Positions 9,401 through 17,207 are shown, counted from the first letter of the stretch. The stretch: DNA of 64,000 nt from Opitutaceae bacterium (GCA_015075305.1 JABTUS010000010.1:1-64000), one strand, 5' to 3'. The notes: generated by a model not told the origin, from the sequence alone. Made by a program: numbers and translations.

Positions 9401-9569
9401 CAGGCAGGACGTTTTCTGATTCCAGGCGTTTCACGTTGGAGCCAGTCACGGTGAAGGCCTCCAGTTGAATGGCTTGATCGGCCGGTTGCTGCGGCGTTTG
9501 CTGGGCGGGCAGTGTGACGGCAAGCGCCACGCATGCACCCAGACAGGTGATCAGTTTGAGCGCTCGCAT
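6429..9569 (-). CDS. TonB-dependent outer-membrane receptor
   Basis: Large (1046 aa) outer-membrane beta-barrel receptor for energised uptake, substrate unknown. The ATG at 9569 begins a signal peptide (MRALKLITCLGACVALAVTLPAQQ); an ATG further upstream adds 25 residues without signal character. After cleavage comes QLEAFTVTGSNVKR, a TonB-box-like stretch common in this phylum, then the plug domain with LPQVTGLPG, TLILLNGRRLPP and IEVLRDGASSIYGTDAVAGVINTIT. The rest is barrel, ending LQITKRF with the terminal Phe expected for BAM recognition. Plug features (VTGSNVKRLES, NGRRLPP) resemble the Caulobacter-type carbohydrate receptors. It is divergent from another receptor at 9994, and the 424-bp gap between them holds two copies of a shared operator-like palindrome. 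Confidence 0.92.
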   Translation of the reverse strand: MRALKLITCLGACVALAVTLPAQQTPQQPADQAIQLEAFTVTGSNVKRLESENVLPVTQFTLDEIDLRDASQTSDLLMALPQVTGLPGNETATLGATARGDNATVSLRGIPSSNTLILLNGRRLPPHPISQGEAGVPTLSTNVNVLPNRGLDRIEVLRDGASSIYGTDAVAGVINTITQRNFAGTELVLRYGETEDGDGREVRATLTHGLKFHNGRGRAMVVLDLYDRDPIYARDRAFSAEADHSARAPAPWNVSTDTTFNARSATSEFGNFIMGTLTDGVFKTGRTAGIPSSLAATSGQFYLVPTATGVGFQTSSPSRAGITSTYYWNNNTYRVIQPQSTRGNLYLNGEYDLGSNLTAFAEWSQYQARSVTIREPDGITQSTDGDIIVPATNPFNPFGTRFWSPTGAPNADGTPRLTGTPAAVRITNKRLTDLADRTAEINTSVYRGVAGIRGRFFDSWTWEAAGLWSAARVKDDEMGPSRKSLLKDAINQTDPARAFNPFTRSFAIQNNTLVVTGPYINPESVQNTFRSHFIREGLTELRSIDLRAAGNVTEIWAGNVIGAALGAEYRYESFADTRPPFAGLNPPDSGLDPTANDFLGFSPNSDTHGKRQVAAAYVEGLFPLVGKGNRLPLVESFEISASARYESYTDFGDTTKPKYGFSWRPLPSVLVRGSYNEGFHAPNLAQLFTGTLIRTATNSTDSYRSIVTGQPTDGASNRRSIAAGNPDLDPEESRGKSAGIVIDVPKMRGLSVGIDYWEIRQRNVIASSGSIADDTAALQAATQAALAAGQSINQIDLGSGTPGYKGDGAIVRLPVTQADRDAFAAYNAGRPPSSQRAVVGAIEYIRTTYFNRSQEFVNGFDFDVTYRLPRMDVGRIVLNTNWTYLNDFHTYVSNGAPRTELRWTNSTNVGGATPKWRGSATVTWKRNNWSAGLSAYYIGNYSDVGATTSLATYESLGSPSYIKPVFNNGANSYRFIVDDSISFNANISYRFMRNDSWLNDTTVRLGVVNLTDETPPLTSDSRGYETGVYNLMARGRTYSLQITKRF

Positions 9570-9714
9570 AGGTGTGGTGTTGGGTTGAGTACTCGGGAAC
9601 ATGCCCGGAATTGACCAAAACGGACATATTTCGTCGATGACCAAAATGCATGGGAAACTCGCCGGCGTGTTTGAATAAGATTTGCTGGGCTCGCTCGATG
9701 AATCATGGATTCCA

Positions 9715-9726
9715 TGTTACGCAACA
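9715..9726. promoter_or_regulatory. Predicted operator, copy 1 (TGTTACGCAACA)
   Basis: This 12-mer is the exact reverse complement of the copies at 9872-9883 and 20456-20467. It is followed by CCGAT, as is copy 2, so a 17-nt block TGTTRCGYAACACCGAT is shared between them. The likely ligand is the AraR-type regulator encoded at 20515. Its centre is 157 bp from the centre of copy 2, close to 15 helical turns, which would allow looping. Binding is inferred. Confidence 0.6.
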
Positions 9727-9829
9727 CCGATAAGCTCTAGGCAAGAATTCCACTACTTCGTGGATTTCCGAAAAAAAGTTTTCATCTGCATTCGCCCAAT
9801 CTTTGTGCCCATTTGAGCTCCCAATTCTA

Positions 9830-9863
9830 TTGACATTCCGGGTCTGATGGAACTTCGTAATTT
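9830..9863 (+). promoter_or_regulatory. Possible promoter of the 9994 receptor operon
   Basis: A perfect TTGACA lies at 9830-9835. Downstream AT-rich hexamers TCGTAA (9855-9860) and TAATTT (9858-9863) could act as a -10, but with spacers of 19 and 22 bp they are not ideal. The operator at 9872-9883 would lie just downstream of the -10, a position that suits repression. Confidence 0.3.
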
Positions 9864-9871
9864 AACTCAGT

Positions 9872-9883
9872 TGTTGCGTAACA
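9872..9883. promoter_or_regulatory. Predicted operator, copy 2 (TGTTGCGTAACA)
   Basis: Identical in 12 of 12 positions to the copy at 20456-20467 in front of the regulator gene. It lies 111 bp upstream of the plus-strand receptor ATG and just downstream of a TTGACA element. The outer five bases of each arm and the central CG are dyad-symmetric (TGTT-.CG.-AACA). Confidence 0.65.
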
Positions 9884-9993
9884 CCGATTTCTCGGTCACG
9901 ATAACTTCTTACCTCAGTTGACCCTTGCATTGACTCGCCCTGCCTTCCTCGAAGTCGGAATCTCCAAGGTCGGCTTCAACATTCCTATCCCAC

Positions 9994-12132
9994 ATGAATA
10001 TTCCATATCCACAGTGTTGCCACTTCCTTCGTTTGCTTGGCATGTTTGGTTGCTGCTATTTAGTCCTGCCTCCGTCCATCTTTGCACAAGCTGCAGCCTC
10101 ACCCGATGAAGAGGTTATCCGGCTTTCCGAGTTTACTGTCTCAGCAGAGAAGGATGTAGGGTACGCAACCACGAACGCAATAGGCGTCACCCGCACCAAT
10201 ACAGCCCTTATCGACACACCACAGGCGGTAGCCGTCATCAATCAAGAGTTCTTGCGCGATGCGATGGCCAGCGAACTGTATGATGTTTTGAAATACATCA
10301 GTGGCGTGGCGATTGAATCAAACGTGGGCGATAGTGTGATGATTCGCGGCTATGTCGTGCGAAGTCAGTATACAGATGGATTTGCCGACAACCAAAATCA
10401 AAGTCAGGCTGGTGCGGAGCCATTCCTGTTCGAACGGCTTGAGGTCCTGAAAGGCCCATCCGCAATTGTGTATGGCTCGCATGCAACTGGCGGAGTACTT
10501 AACCGCGTGCGAAAGTCACCGCAATGGAAGCCCGCTGGGGAGCTCGCGCTAACCTATGGTAATCATTCGCAAAAGAAAGCAGAGGTTGATTATACCGCTC
10601 CGCTCAACAAGCATTTCGCCTACCGAATCATCGGTGTCGTCCGGGATGAGGATCTCAACAATGGAGTGAATACCCGCTTTTCGTGGTTCAGACGTTGGAA
10701 TGTGGATCCCATGATTGCTTGGCGTCCTTGGAAGAATGTCCAGGTGAAACTTACCGGGGAATTCCTTCACGAAAAGGGATTCAAGCACTGGAGTGACAAT
10801 GCAGAACTTCAGCCCTTTGGGCGTGGGGCTGCCACTACATTCGGCCTTCTTCCCCGCGACTTCACATTTACGGATCCATGGGCATATAACGAAAATGACA
10901 AAAGAGCTGTTTTTGCCTCTATTGAGGCACAGCCCGTACCCGAATGGTCGTTGCGCCTTGCTGGCTATATGAACTTTTGGGATCATGACGTGTATGATAT
11001 ATTTGCCGCGGGAATGCAGATTAATAATCGACTGATGAATCGCACGTCGCGCTTTGCCACTAACTATGACAGCGACAAGACCGTTGCCTTGGAGTCAATA
11101 TATAATTTCAATATTGGGCCAACTAATCACAAGCTTCTGTTTATCGGGCAGCACTTTGAACTCAACAATGAAGCGAGCGTTGTCACGCACAATGCTCCTC
11201 CTGCGCTCGATATCTATACTCCGACTTACAACTACTTGACGCCAGTAAATCCACGCCTGACATCCAAGACAAACAGCAGGGGTGAAAATCAGAGTCTTTC
11301 ATTTCACGACCACATCCGGCTGGCTGGGGACAAGTTGCAGTTTGTCGCCGGTGCGCGATTTGACAAGTATCGTTCACATGCGGACAGCTTGTTGACCGGT
11401 TTCAAGGGAGCGCGAAACAGTGGGGACAACTGGACCTACAAAGGCGGTGTTGTTTGGAAACCACGGCAGGATTTCTCGTTGTTCTATAATTATTCTGAGA
11501 CTTTCACCGCCAATTTTGGCGCAAATCCGGATGGATCAACGTTCAAGCCGTCTACAGGTGTTGTAAATGAAATTGGATTGAAGACAGCGCTTCACGAAGG
11601 TCGCATTACAGCTACCGTGTCCATATTTGATCTCCGCCTTAAACAAATTATTGGTCTTCACCCAGATCCAGACATGGCATCCGCTGGATACCGAGTTCAG
11701 TTGGCGCAACAAATAACCAAGGGTGCCGAGGCTGATCTGATTCTTAACATGTTGCCTGGATGGGATCTCATGCTCAGTGGAGCCAAGATGGATATTTCGT
11801 TGCCTACGAAACTTTTGCCGCGCAATGCACCGGAATACACCGGTGCTCTTTGGACACGCTACAAGTTCCAAAACGGCGCCTTAAAGGGATTTGTTGTTGG
11901 ACTCGGTGCAAATCGAAAAGGGAAGGTTCCCGGCGAAGTGGGCAATGAGGTGATGTTTCCCGCTGTAACCACCATGGACGCCTTTGCACAGTATTCGTGG
12001 CGTCGGTATCGGGTCAGCTTGAATGTCTCCAATCTTAGCGACAAGTGGTATCTGGCCCGCGGAATTAACCGCAACCTATTCCTTACGGGCCCGGAGAGAC
12101 TTATTAAGCTGCGTGTCGCATGCCTATTCTAA
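9994..12132 (+). CDS. TonB-dependent receptor (siderophore-receptor type)
   Basis: A 712-residue receptor of the shorter FhuE/FpvA-like class. The N-terminal signal peptide runs to about residue 33 (LLGMFGCCYLVLPPSIFAQ), followed by EVIRLSEFTVSAEKD. The plug contains LIDTPQAVAVINQEFL, the ferric-siderophore-type plug signature, then FLFERLEVLKGPSAIVYGSHATGGVLN. The chain ends KLRVACLF with the terminal Phe. It is visibly richer in A+T than its neighbours (22 G/C in the 60 bases 11101-11160, against 35 of 60 at 7981-8040), which suggests separate origin. Despite the siderophore-type plug, the context is a carbon-catabolic cluster, and this subfamily also takes up other ligands in this phylum. 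Its last 13 bp overlap the next gene. Confidence 0.92.
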   Translation: MNIPYPQCCHFLRLLGMFGCCYLVLPPSIFAQAAASPDEEVIRLSEFTVSAEKDVGYATTNAIGVTRTNTALIDTPQAVAVINQEFLRDAMASELYDVLKYISGVAIESNVGDSVMIRGYVVRSQYTDGFADNQNQSQAGAEPFLFERLEVLKGPSAIVYGSHATGGVLNRVRKSPQWKPAGELALTYGNHSQKKAEVDYTAPLNKHFAYRIIGVVRDEDLNNGVNTRFSWFRRWNVDPMIAWRPWKNVQVKLTGEFLHEKGFKHWSDNAELQPFGRGAATTFGLLPRDFTFTDPWAYNENDKRAVFASIEAQPVPEWSLRLAGYMNFWDHDVYDIFAAGMQINNRLMNRTSRFATNYDSDKTVALESIYNFNIGPTNHKLLFIGQHFELNNEASVVTHNAPPALDIYTPTYNYLTPVNPRLTSKTNSRGENQSLSFHDHIRLAGDKLQFVAGARFDKYRSHADSLLTGFKGARNSGDNWTYKGGVVWKPRQDFSLFYNYSETFTANFGANPDGSTFKPSTGVVNEIGLKTALHEGRITATVSIFDLRLKQIIGLHPDPDMASAGYRVQLAQQITKGAEADLILNMLPGWDLMLSGAKMDISLPTKLLPRNAPEYTGALWTRYKFQNGALKGFVVGLGANRKGKVPGEVGNEVMFPAVTTMDAFAQYSWRRYRVSLNVSNLSDKWYLARGINRNLFLTGPERLIKLRVACLF

Positions 12133-13145
12133 GAGCTCCTTCCTGCATCAGCAATAGGTGGCACTTGCCAAATACGACAGCAAGTCCGATTGCGAATTGC
12201 CGTTGGCTGCTCGCGGTATCCATGGCCTTTGTCGTCATGCTGGATGAGGGTCTTGCATTGTGGGCCACGCCTTCGGCCCAAGGGGGCGCTATTCCTGCCG
12301 GCAAAATCAATATCGGCTATCCTGACATATCTTCGCTCCATCCGGATTTGGAGAGCCCTGAGATAAGCGAGGATGAACCTGCTGCAGGGCGTCGGGTCCG
12401 AACTACGCTTCCCAAGTGGCGAGGGACTTCGGTATACTTCTCTCTGTATCTGCCGATTGACTGGAAGCACGGGCACACCTTCCCGGTCATTGTCGAATAT
12501 CCGGGGAATGGAAATTATCGCAGCAAGCACGGCGACATTTGCACCGGGCGAGTGGAGGACTGTAATCTCGGTTTCGGCATTTCTGGCGGCAAGGGAAGCA
12601 TTTGGATCTGTCTTCCATTTGTTGATGAGACGAAGCATGAAAATGCGCTCCAATGGTGGGGCAATGTTGATGTGACCGTAGCGTTCTGCAAGGAGGCTGT
12701 GGCGTACATTTGCTCGAAGTATGGAGGCGATCCGACGGCAGTATTTCTCTGTGGCTTTTCTCGTGGAGCCATTGCCTGCAACTTCATAGGTCTCCACGAT
12801 GAAGAGATTGCCGGGATCTGGCGGGGCTTTTTTGCGGCCAGTCATTACGACGGAGCCCGGGCATGGCCGTATGCCGGCAGTGATCGTGCAGCTGCGCGCG
12901 AACGGCTCGAACGATTGGGCAACCGCCGGGTCTTTGTCAGTCATGAAGTCTATGATGTCACACCAGAAACCTACACGATAGTTGATACAATAAACTATCT
13001 GGCAGGTACAGGACGATCCCTCTCCAACTTTCGGTTTCAACTTGTGCCCATTCGTAATCATACCGATCGCTGGGTTCTGTATGATATTCCAGCCCGCCAC
13101 AATCTTCGTATATGGTTTCATGAGGCTATTGCAGCCAAACCATAA
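12120..13145 (+). CDS. Secreted alpha/beta-hydrolase-like protein (putative esterase)
   Basis: Predicted serine hydrolase of 341 aa, probably exported. The ATG at 12120 overlaps the receptor gene by 13 bp; a second Met at 12222 lies inside a hydrophobic stretch (WLLAVSMAFVVML) that could be the core of a signal peptide. The nucleophile elbow is CGFSRGA with S214. FPVIVEYPGNGNYRSKHG near residue 121 looks like the strand and oxyanion-hole loop, and NHTDRWVLYD near residue 316 may supply the catalytic His. No closer family could be named. Its tight coupling to the receptor suggests it acts on the imported or surface-bound ligand, for example removing acyl groups. Confidence 0.75.
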   Translation: MPILRAPSCISNRWHLPNTTASPIANCRWLLAVSMAFVVMLDEGLALWATPSAQGGAIPAGKINIGYPDISSLHPDLESPEISEDEPAAGRRVRTTLPKWRGTSVYFSLYLPIDWKHGHTFPVIVEYPGNGNYRSKHGDICTGRVEDCNLGFGISGGKGSIWICLPFVDETKHENALQWWGNVDVTVAFCKEAVAYICSKYGGDPTAVFLCGFSRGAIACNFIGLHDEEIAGIWRGFFAASHYDGARAWPYAGSDRAAARERLERLGNRRVFVSHEVYDVTPETYTIVDTINYLAGTGRSLSNFRFQLVPIRNHTDRWVLYDIPARHNLRIWFHEAIAAKP

Positions 13146-13274
13146 ATGCAATTGTCTCGTTCCGTTCCATGCAGTAAAATCAAGATGGCATGAGGGGCCC
13201 ATCTAATACAATCCATTCGTCAGATATGCTTTCAAATCGAAAGCTTCTGAAGGAGGCATGCGGGCGCGTGTCAA

Positions 13275-13294
13275 TTGCGCTTATCGATGCGCAA
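13275..13294. promoter_or_regulatory. Inverted repeat upstream of the aldolase gene
   Basis: TTGCGC (13275-13280) and GCGCAA (13289-13294) form a perfect 6-bp dyad with an 8-nt spacer, just before the aldolase start codons. It differs from the TGTTRCGYAACA palindrome. It could be an operator or an RNA hairpin at the start of the downstream transcript. Confidence 0.3.
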
Positions 13295-13321
13295 GTCTGA
13301 TCATGCCTCTCAAACTTTTCC

Positions 13322-14086
13322 ATGATAAGTTCACGGTGCAAACGAAAGATGGCTCGTGGTGAAGCAGTATTCACCGCAAAGGCGTGTTTTCAGGATCCCG
13401 AACTCGTTGAGCTAATGGCTTCGGCTGGACTCGACGGAATTTGGATCTGTCTGGAGCACAAACGAATATCCCCTGATACGCTGCACGGCCTGATTCAAGC
13501 CTGTCGCCTGGGAGGAGCGGATGCAATCATACGGTTGAAACCGTCGAGTTATACAGACGTGATTTCAGTCCTTGAGAGTGGCGCTTCCGGAGTGATGATC
13601 CCTCGAGTGCTGGATCCTGATGAAGTTCGGAATTGCGTCAACATGATCAAGTTTCCTCCCCAAGGCAAACGGGGTTGTGATGCGATTCATCCAGATTCAG
13701 CATTTGGTCGCGCAAAACCGGCGGAATATTTTGCGCATTCCAACCGGGAAACGATGCTTGTGGTTCAGATTGAAGAGCAGGAGGTGGTGCCGCATCTTGA
13801 GGAGATCGCGTCTATTCCGAATGTTGATGTTCTCTTTATTGGCCCGGGTGATCTATCGCTCGGCCTTGGCAAATTCGGCTCCATCGACTCCCCGGAGGTG
13901 TTCGCGGTGATTCGTGAGGTTGGTGCTGTATGCCGACGCCACGGCAAGGTTGCAGGCATCCCGTGTGCCGCGGAGCAGGTCGAAAAATACCGTGCTCTCG
14001 GATATTCATTCTTTAATGTTTTCAGCGACTATCGGGGTGTGATGGCTGGCCTTAATCAAGCGTTGGCGACCGCTTGTAAGCAATGA
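13322..14086 (+). CDS. HpcH/HpaI-family aldolase (2-keto-3-deoxy sugar acid aldolase-like)
   Basis: Class II metal-dependent aldolase expected to cleave a 2-keto-3-deoxy acid to pyruvate and an aldehyde in the cytosol. Visible motifs are FTAKACFQDPELVELM, WICLEH with the catalytic His, the arginine in AIIRLKP, GASGVMIPRV, QIEEQEVV with the metal-binding Glu and VDVLFIGPGDLSLGLG with the metal-binding Asp. The start is unclear. ATG 13322 is the first in frame, but a different frame from ATG 13303 encodes MPLKLFHDKF, which looks like the usual N-terminus of such aldolases and runs to a stop at 13362. A frameshift between about 13325 and 13350 would join the two. Another in-frame ATG lies at 13349. 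The last 4 bp overlap the next gene (ATGA). Confidence 0.85.
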   Translation: MISSRCKRKMARGEAVFTAKACFQDPELVELMASAGLDGIWICLEHKRISPDTLHGLIQACRLGGADAIIRLKPSSYTDVISVLESGASGVMIPRVLDPDEVRNCVNMIKFPPQGKRGCDAIHPDSAFGRAKPAEYFAHSNRETMLVVQIEEQEVVPHLEEIASIPNVDVLFIGPGDLSLGLGKFGSIDSPEVFAVIREVGAVCRRHGKVAGIPCAAEQVEKYRALGYSFFNVFSDYRGVMAGLNQALATACKQ

Positions 14087-15258
14087 ACTCAACACACTTC
14101 GCCATTCTGTATGCCTTGGCAGCGCCACAGCTTGTGGCTGGCGTTGACCTCGCCACAGCCCAACACCATCAGACTCGGGTGATCGTGGCGTCAGTTGCGA
14201 ATGAGCCGCGACACTATCTCGCGTTTCCGGATCTGGTTGATCTTGGCGATGAGGTGCTTGTCTCCTTCAAGCGCGGGCAGGCTCATGGTGGAGATCCCGG
14301 CGCAGAGATCGATACGGTTAGGATCGACAAGCTGACCGATGCGGTGACTCCCGGCCCAGTCACTGCGCGGCTGGACGGAATGATAATGCAGATGGGCGAA
14401 TGGGTGCGTTTTCCAAACGGGGATATTGGCAGTTACATTGACGCACAGGAAAAGCAGACCGAAACCACCCGCATCGGTATGCGCTACACGCGCTCATCGG
14501 ACGGAGGAAAGACCTACGGTCCGCTTGCACGGGTCGGCTTGATTGATGGTGTGGAGTACGGGTACCCCTTCGAATTCGTGGTGGAAGGCACGACCACCTG
14601 GATGCTGGCCATGAGTTTCAGCAATCTTGCGGGGGGCTACTCCGTGCATGCTCCGCGCCCGAAGGCTGGCCAGGTGGCGATTCTGCGCTCAGAGGACAGC
14701 GGCCGGAATTGGAAATTTGTCAGGAATCTATCGCGTGAGTTTGGTGATCTCCCGATCAACGAGAGCTCCTTTGTCCGCTACGCTGACGGCTTTCTCGTGG
14801 CCACCCGGGGCTACGACAATCGCGCGCGGCTCCACTTCACGACCAATGACTTCAAGCTGCGACGCCAGGTGGATCTTACGGGAACCCATGATTACATAAC
14901 GGGCTATGTCGGGCGACCACGACTCTTCATGCGTGATGGGCGTTACTATCTAATGGGCCGCAACTGGACCGAACACGTGACTTTGGTCAGCAGTGCCACG
15001 CCATCGGGCGGCGGGCCGACATTTCCTGCGGCCATGAAACTCTGCCTCTTTCGCTTGGATCCCGTTGCGCTCACAGTTGAGAAGGCGGTAATTCTCGACA
15101 ATGCGGAGCGCGCGAACGTGACCGACGGATACTACCCCGTACCCTATTTTCTCGAACGCAGCGGGCGCACGCTCTTCCGCATTGTCGACTACAAGGGTGT
15201 CGACCGACTGCCCCCGCAGATCATGGAGTTCGAATTTCTTTGGGAGGAGGTCCGTTGA
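14083..15258 (+). CDS. Sialidase-fold (BNR/Asp-box) beta-propeller protein, putative glycosidase
   Basis: A 391-aa protein of the exo-alpha-sialidase superfamily. Two Asp-box repeats are visible: RSSDGGKTYGP near residue 143 and RSEDSGRNWKF near residue 204, typical of six-bladed propellers. A short hydrophobic N-terminus (FAILYALAAPQLVAG) may be a signal peptide. The full sialidase catalytic set cannot be proven by eye, so the activity could be hydrolysis of a sialic-acid-like residue, another glycosidase reaction or binding only. ATG 14083 overlaps the aldolase stop by 4 bp and its own stop overlaps the TTG start of the next gene, so it is embedded in a translationally coupled operon. Confidence 0.75.
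   Translation: MNSTHFAILYALAAPQLVAGVDLATAQHHQTRVIVASVANEPRHYLAFPDLVDLGDEVLVSFKRGQAHGGDPGAEIDTVRIDKLTDAVTPGPVTARLDGMIMQMGEWVRFPNGDIGSYIDAQEKQTETTRIGMRYTRSSDGGKTYGPLARVGLIDGVEYGYPFEFVVEGTTTWMLAMSFSNLAGGYSVHAPRPKAGQVAILRSEDSGRNWKFVRNLSREFGDLPINESSFVRYADGFLVATRGYDNRARLHFTTNDFKLRRQVDLTGTHDYITGYVGRPRLFMRDGRYYLMGRNWTEHVTLVSSATPSGGGPTFPAAMKLCLFRLDPVALTVEKAVILDNAERANVTDGYYPVPYFLERSGRTLFRIVDYKGVDRLPPQIMEFEFLWEEVR
15242..15257 (+). promoter_or_regulatory. Ribosome binding site that fixes a TTG start
   Basis: GGGAGGAGG at 15242-15250 sits four bases before TTG 15255-15257. The TGA of the upstream gene is 15256-15258, so the start and stop overlap. This strong Shine-Dalgarno sequence decides the start of the flavoprotein gene over the more upstream TTG at 15240. 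Confidence 0.65.
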
Positions 15259-17204
15259 CGGAACCCACTCAGGTTCTTGACTGTGATCTCCTCGTAGCCG
15301 GTGGTGGTCCTGCAGGTGTCGCCTGCGCCCTGTCCGCCGCGCGCCTGGGCGTGCGTGTGATCCTTTGTCAGGATCGCCCGGTGCTCGGCGGCAACGCCTC
15401 AAGCGAGGTGCGCATGCACATGGTGGGTGCGACGGGATTGAAGGGAGGCGCTGCCCTCGAGACCGAATTGCGCGAGGGGGGCATCATCGAGGAAATTCGC
15501 CTGGAGCAGTCGGTTCACAACCCGCAGCGATCCGCCGCGATGCTCGATCTCGCTCTCTACGACAAATGCAGGCGCGAGCCCAACCTGCGCGTCTTGCTGA
15601 ACACGACGGTTGACGGAGCGGAGGTCTCGGACGGAGTCGTGCGTTCGGTGCTCGCGACAAGAGCATCGACCGAGGATCGGATCCGCATCACCGCAGGGAT
15701 TTTTGTCGATTGCACCGGAGACGGTCGTCTCGGACTCGAAGCCAGGGCACCGTTTCGGCACGGGCGGGAATCCCGTGAGGAGTTTGGTGAATCACTGGCC
15801 GTCGAGCGCGCGGATCGAAGGACCCTTGGATCCTCAATTCTGTTTCAGGCGCGGAGGCACGACCGTCCGATGCCCTTCATTGCGCCGCCTTGGGTGCGTC
15901 GGTTTCGCCCCGAACACTTCACGCTTCGTCCATTTGGTCGCAGCGGTTCCGATCTGGGATTGGAGTACGGCTATTGGTGGGTGGAGTGGGGCGGATGCCT
16001 TGATACGATCAAGGACAATGAACGCATACGCGACGAGCTGCTCGCGATTGCTTTGGGGGTATGGAACCACGTTAAGAACGAGTCTGGCCTCGATGCTTCC
16101 AACTGGGCGCTTGAGTGGATTGGTTTTCTGCCCGGCAAGCGAGAAAGCCGGCGGTTCACCGGCCTCCATGTGCTGACGGAGGCCGATTTGTTTGAGTCGA
16201 GGCCGTTTCCCGACGCCATTGCCTACGGCGGTTGGCCGATCGACACGCATCCACCGGAAGGCATTGATGCACCCGACCTCGCTCCCTGTGAGCAGCATCA
16301 CCTCCCGTTTCTCTACGACATTCCCCTGCGCGCCTGCATTTCCGAGGGGCCATGCAATCTGATGTTTGCCGGACGCAATATTTCCGCGACCCACATTGCC
16401 TTTGCCTCCACGCGGGTCATGGCTACCTGCGCGGTCGTCGGGCAGGGTGTGGGTACGGCGGCGGCCTTTGCGATTCGGTCCGGACTGACACCGGCGGCGC
16501 TCTCAGGCCGGCCGGATCTGGTAAGGGAGGTTCAGCAGCGCTTGTTGCGCGACGACTGTTACCTGATTGGCATCCGGAATGAGGATGAACTCGATCTCGT
16601 GCGCGCAGCCGCGAGCATCACGGCATCAAGTGAGCAGATGGGTGCTGAAGCGCATCAGGTTCGAAGCGGCCAAACCCGCGCTGTGCACGGGCGCGAACGG
16701 GAGATCCCAAGCGCACGCTCGGAGAATTTGTGGAACAGTGTGCTTGAAGGCACCCAAGGCAGCAACGTGGTGACTCAGGCACCGCCAGGACGTTCTTTCC
16801 CGGGGACACACCGGTGGATGAGCGAATCAGGATGCGGCTTGCCCGCCTGGCTCGAAATACGATGGGAATCGGTCGTCCTGATTCAGGAGATTCAGCTCGT
16901 GTTTGATACGGGACAGCACCGACACCTTACTTTGTCACAGGCGGATGGATACACCGCGGCAATGCAATGGGGCCGTCCGCAGGCGGAAACGGTGCGCGAC
17001 TACCGGATCGAATGCGATGACGGAGCATCGTGGCGCTGCCTGGTTGTCGTGGACGGAAATTATCTTCGGAGGCGTGTGCACCTGCTTCCCACGCCTGTCC
17101 CTGCCGTTGCATTGCGCATCGTGGTTGTCTCCACCAATGGCATTGATCACGCCCGCATCATGGAGGTGCGGGCTTACGCCGCGGGAACAGGCCGGGACGT
17201 GTGA
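15255..17204 (+). CDS. FAD-dependent oxidoreductase with C-terminal discoidin-like domain
   Basis: A 649-aa flavoprotein of the FAD_oxidored (PF12831) type. Residues 9-22 carry the Rossmann dinucleotide site CDLLVAGGGPAGVA. LGGNASSEVRMHMVGA near residue 45 and IFVDCTGDGRLG near residue 150 are typical of the family, and FAGRNISATHIAFASTRVMAT near residue 370 with GQGVGTAAAFA is the C-terminal FAD contact. From about residue 475 on, the chain changes to a beta-rich region (NLWNSVLEG, LPAWLEIRWESVVLIQEIQLVFD, LRIVVVS) like a galactose-binding/F5-8C domain, unusual on a flavoenzyme. No clear signal peptide is seen. It may oxidise the cluster's sugar or sugar acid; the substrate is unknown. The start is set by the strong RBS. 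Confidence 0.82.
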   Translation: MTEPTQVLDCDLLVAGGGPAGVACALSAARLGVRVILCQDRPVLGGNASSEVRMHMVGATGLKGGAALETELREGGIIEEIRLEQSVHNPQRSAAMLDLALYDKCRREPNLRVLLNTTVDGAEVSDGVVRSVLATRASTEDRIRITAGIFVDCTGDGRLGLEARAPFRHGRESREEFGESLAVERADRRTLGSSILFQARRHDRPMPFIAPPWVRRFRPEHFTLRPFGRSGSDLGLEYGYWWVEWGGCLDTIKDNERIRDELLAIALGVWNHVKNESGLDASNWALEWIGFLPGKRESRRFTGLHVLTEADLFESRPFPDAIAYGGWPIDTHPPEGIDAPDLAPCEQHHLPFLYDIPLRACISEGPCNLMFAGRNISATHIAFASTRVMATCAVVGQGVGTAAAFAIRSGLTPAALSGRPDLVREVQQRLLRDDCYLIGIRNEDELDLVRAAASITASSEQMGAEAHQVRSGQTRAVHGREREIPSARSENLWNSVLEGTQGSNVVTQAPPGRSFPGTHRWMSESGCGLPAWLEIRWESVVLIQEIQLVFDTGQHRHLTLSQADGYTAAMQWGRPQAETVRDYRIECDDGASWRCLVVVDGNYLRRRVHLLPTPVPAVALRIVVVSTNGIDHARIMEVRAYAAGTGRDV

Positions 17205-17207
17205 ACG

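Larger units (their letters stand above)
9570..9993. other. Divergent regulatory region between two receptor genes
   Basis: No gene is supported. The region is AT-rich compared with its flanks and carries two copies of a palindrome, each followed by CACCGAT (listed separately), plus a TTGACA -35-like hexamer at 9830-9835. It presumably holds promoters for both the minus-strand receptor (start 9569) and the plus-strand receptor (start 9994). Confidence 0.6.

Noticed and set aside
12129-13202. 357-aa minus-strand open frame opposite the esterase-like gene
   Set aside because: It lacks motifs, while the plus-strand frame has a signal peptide and GxSxG elbow and is coupled to the receptor gene.
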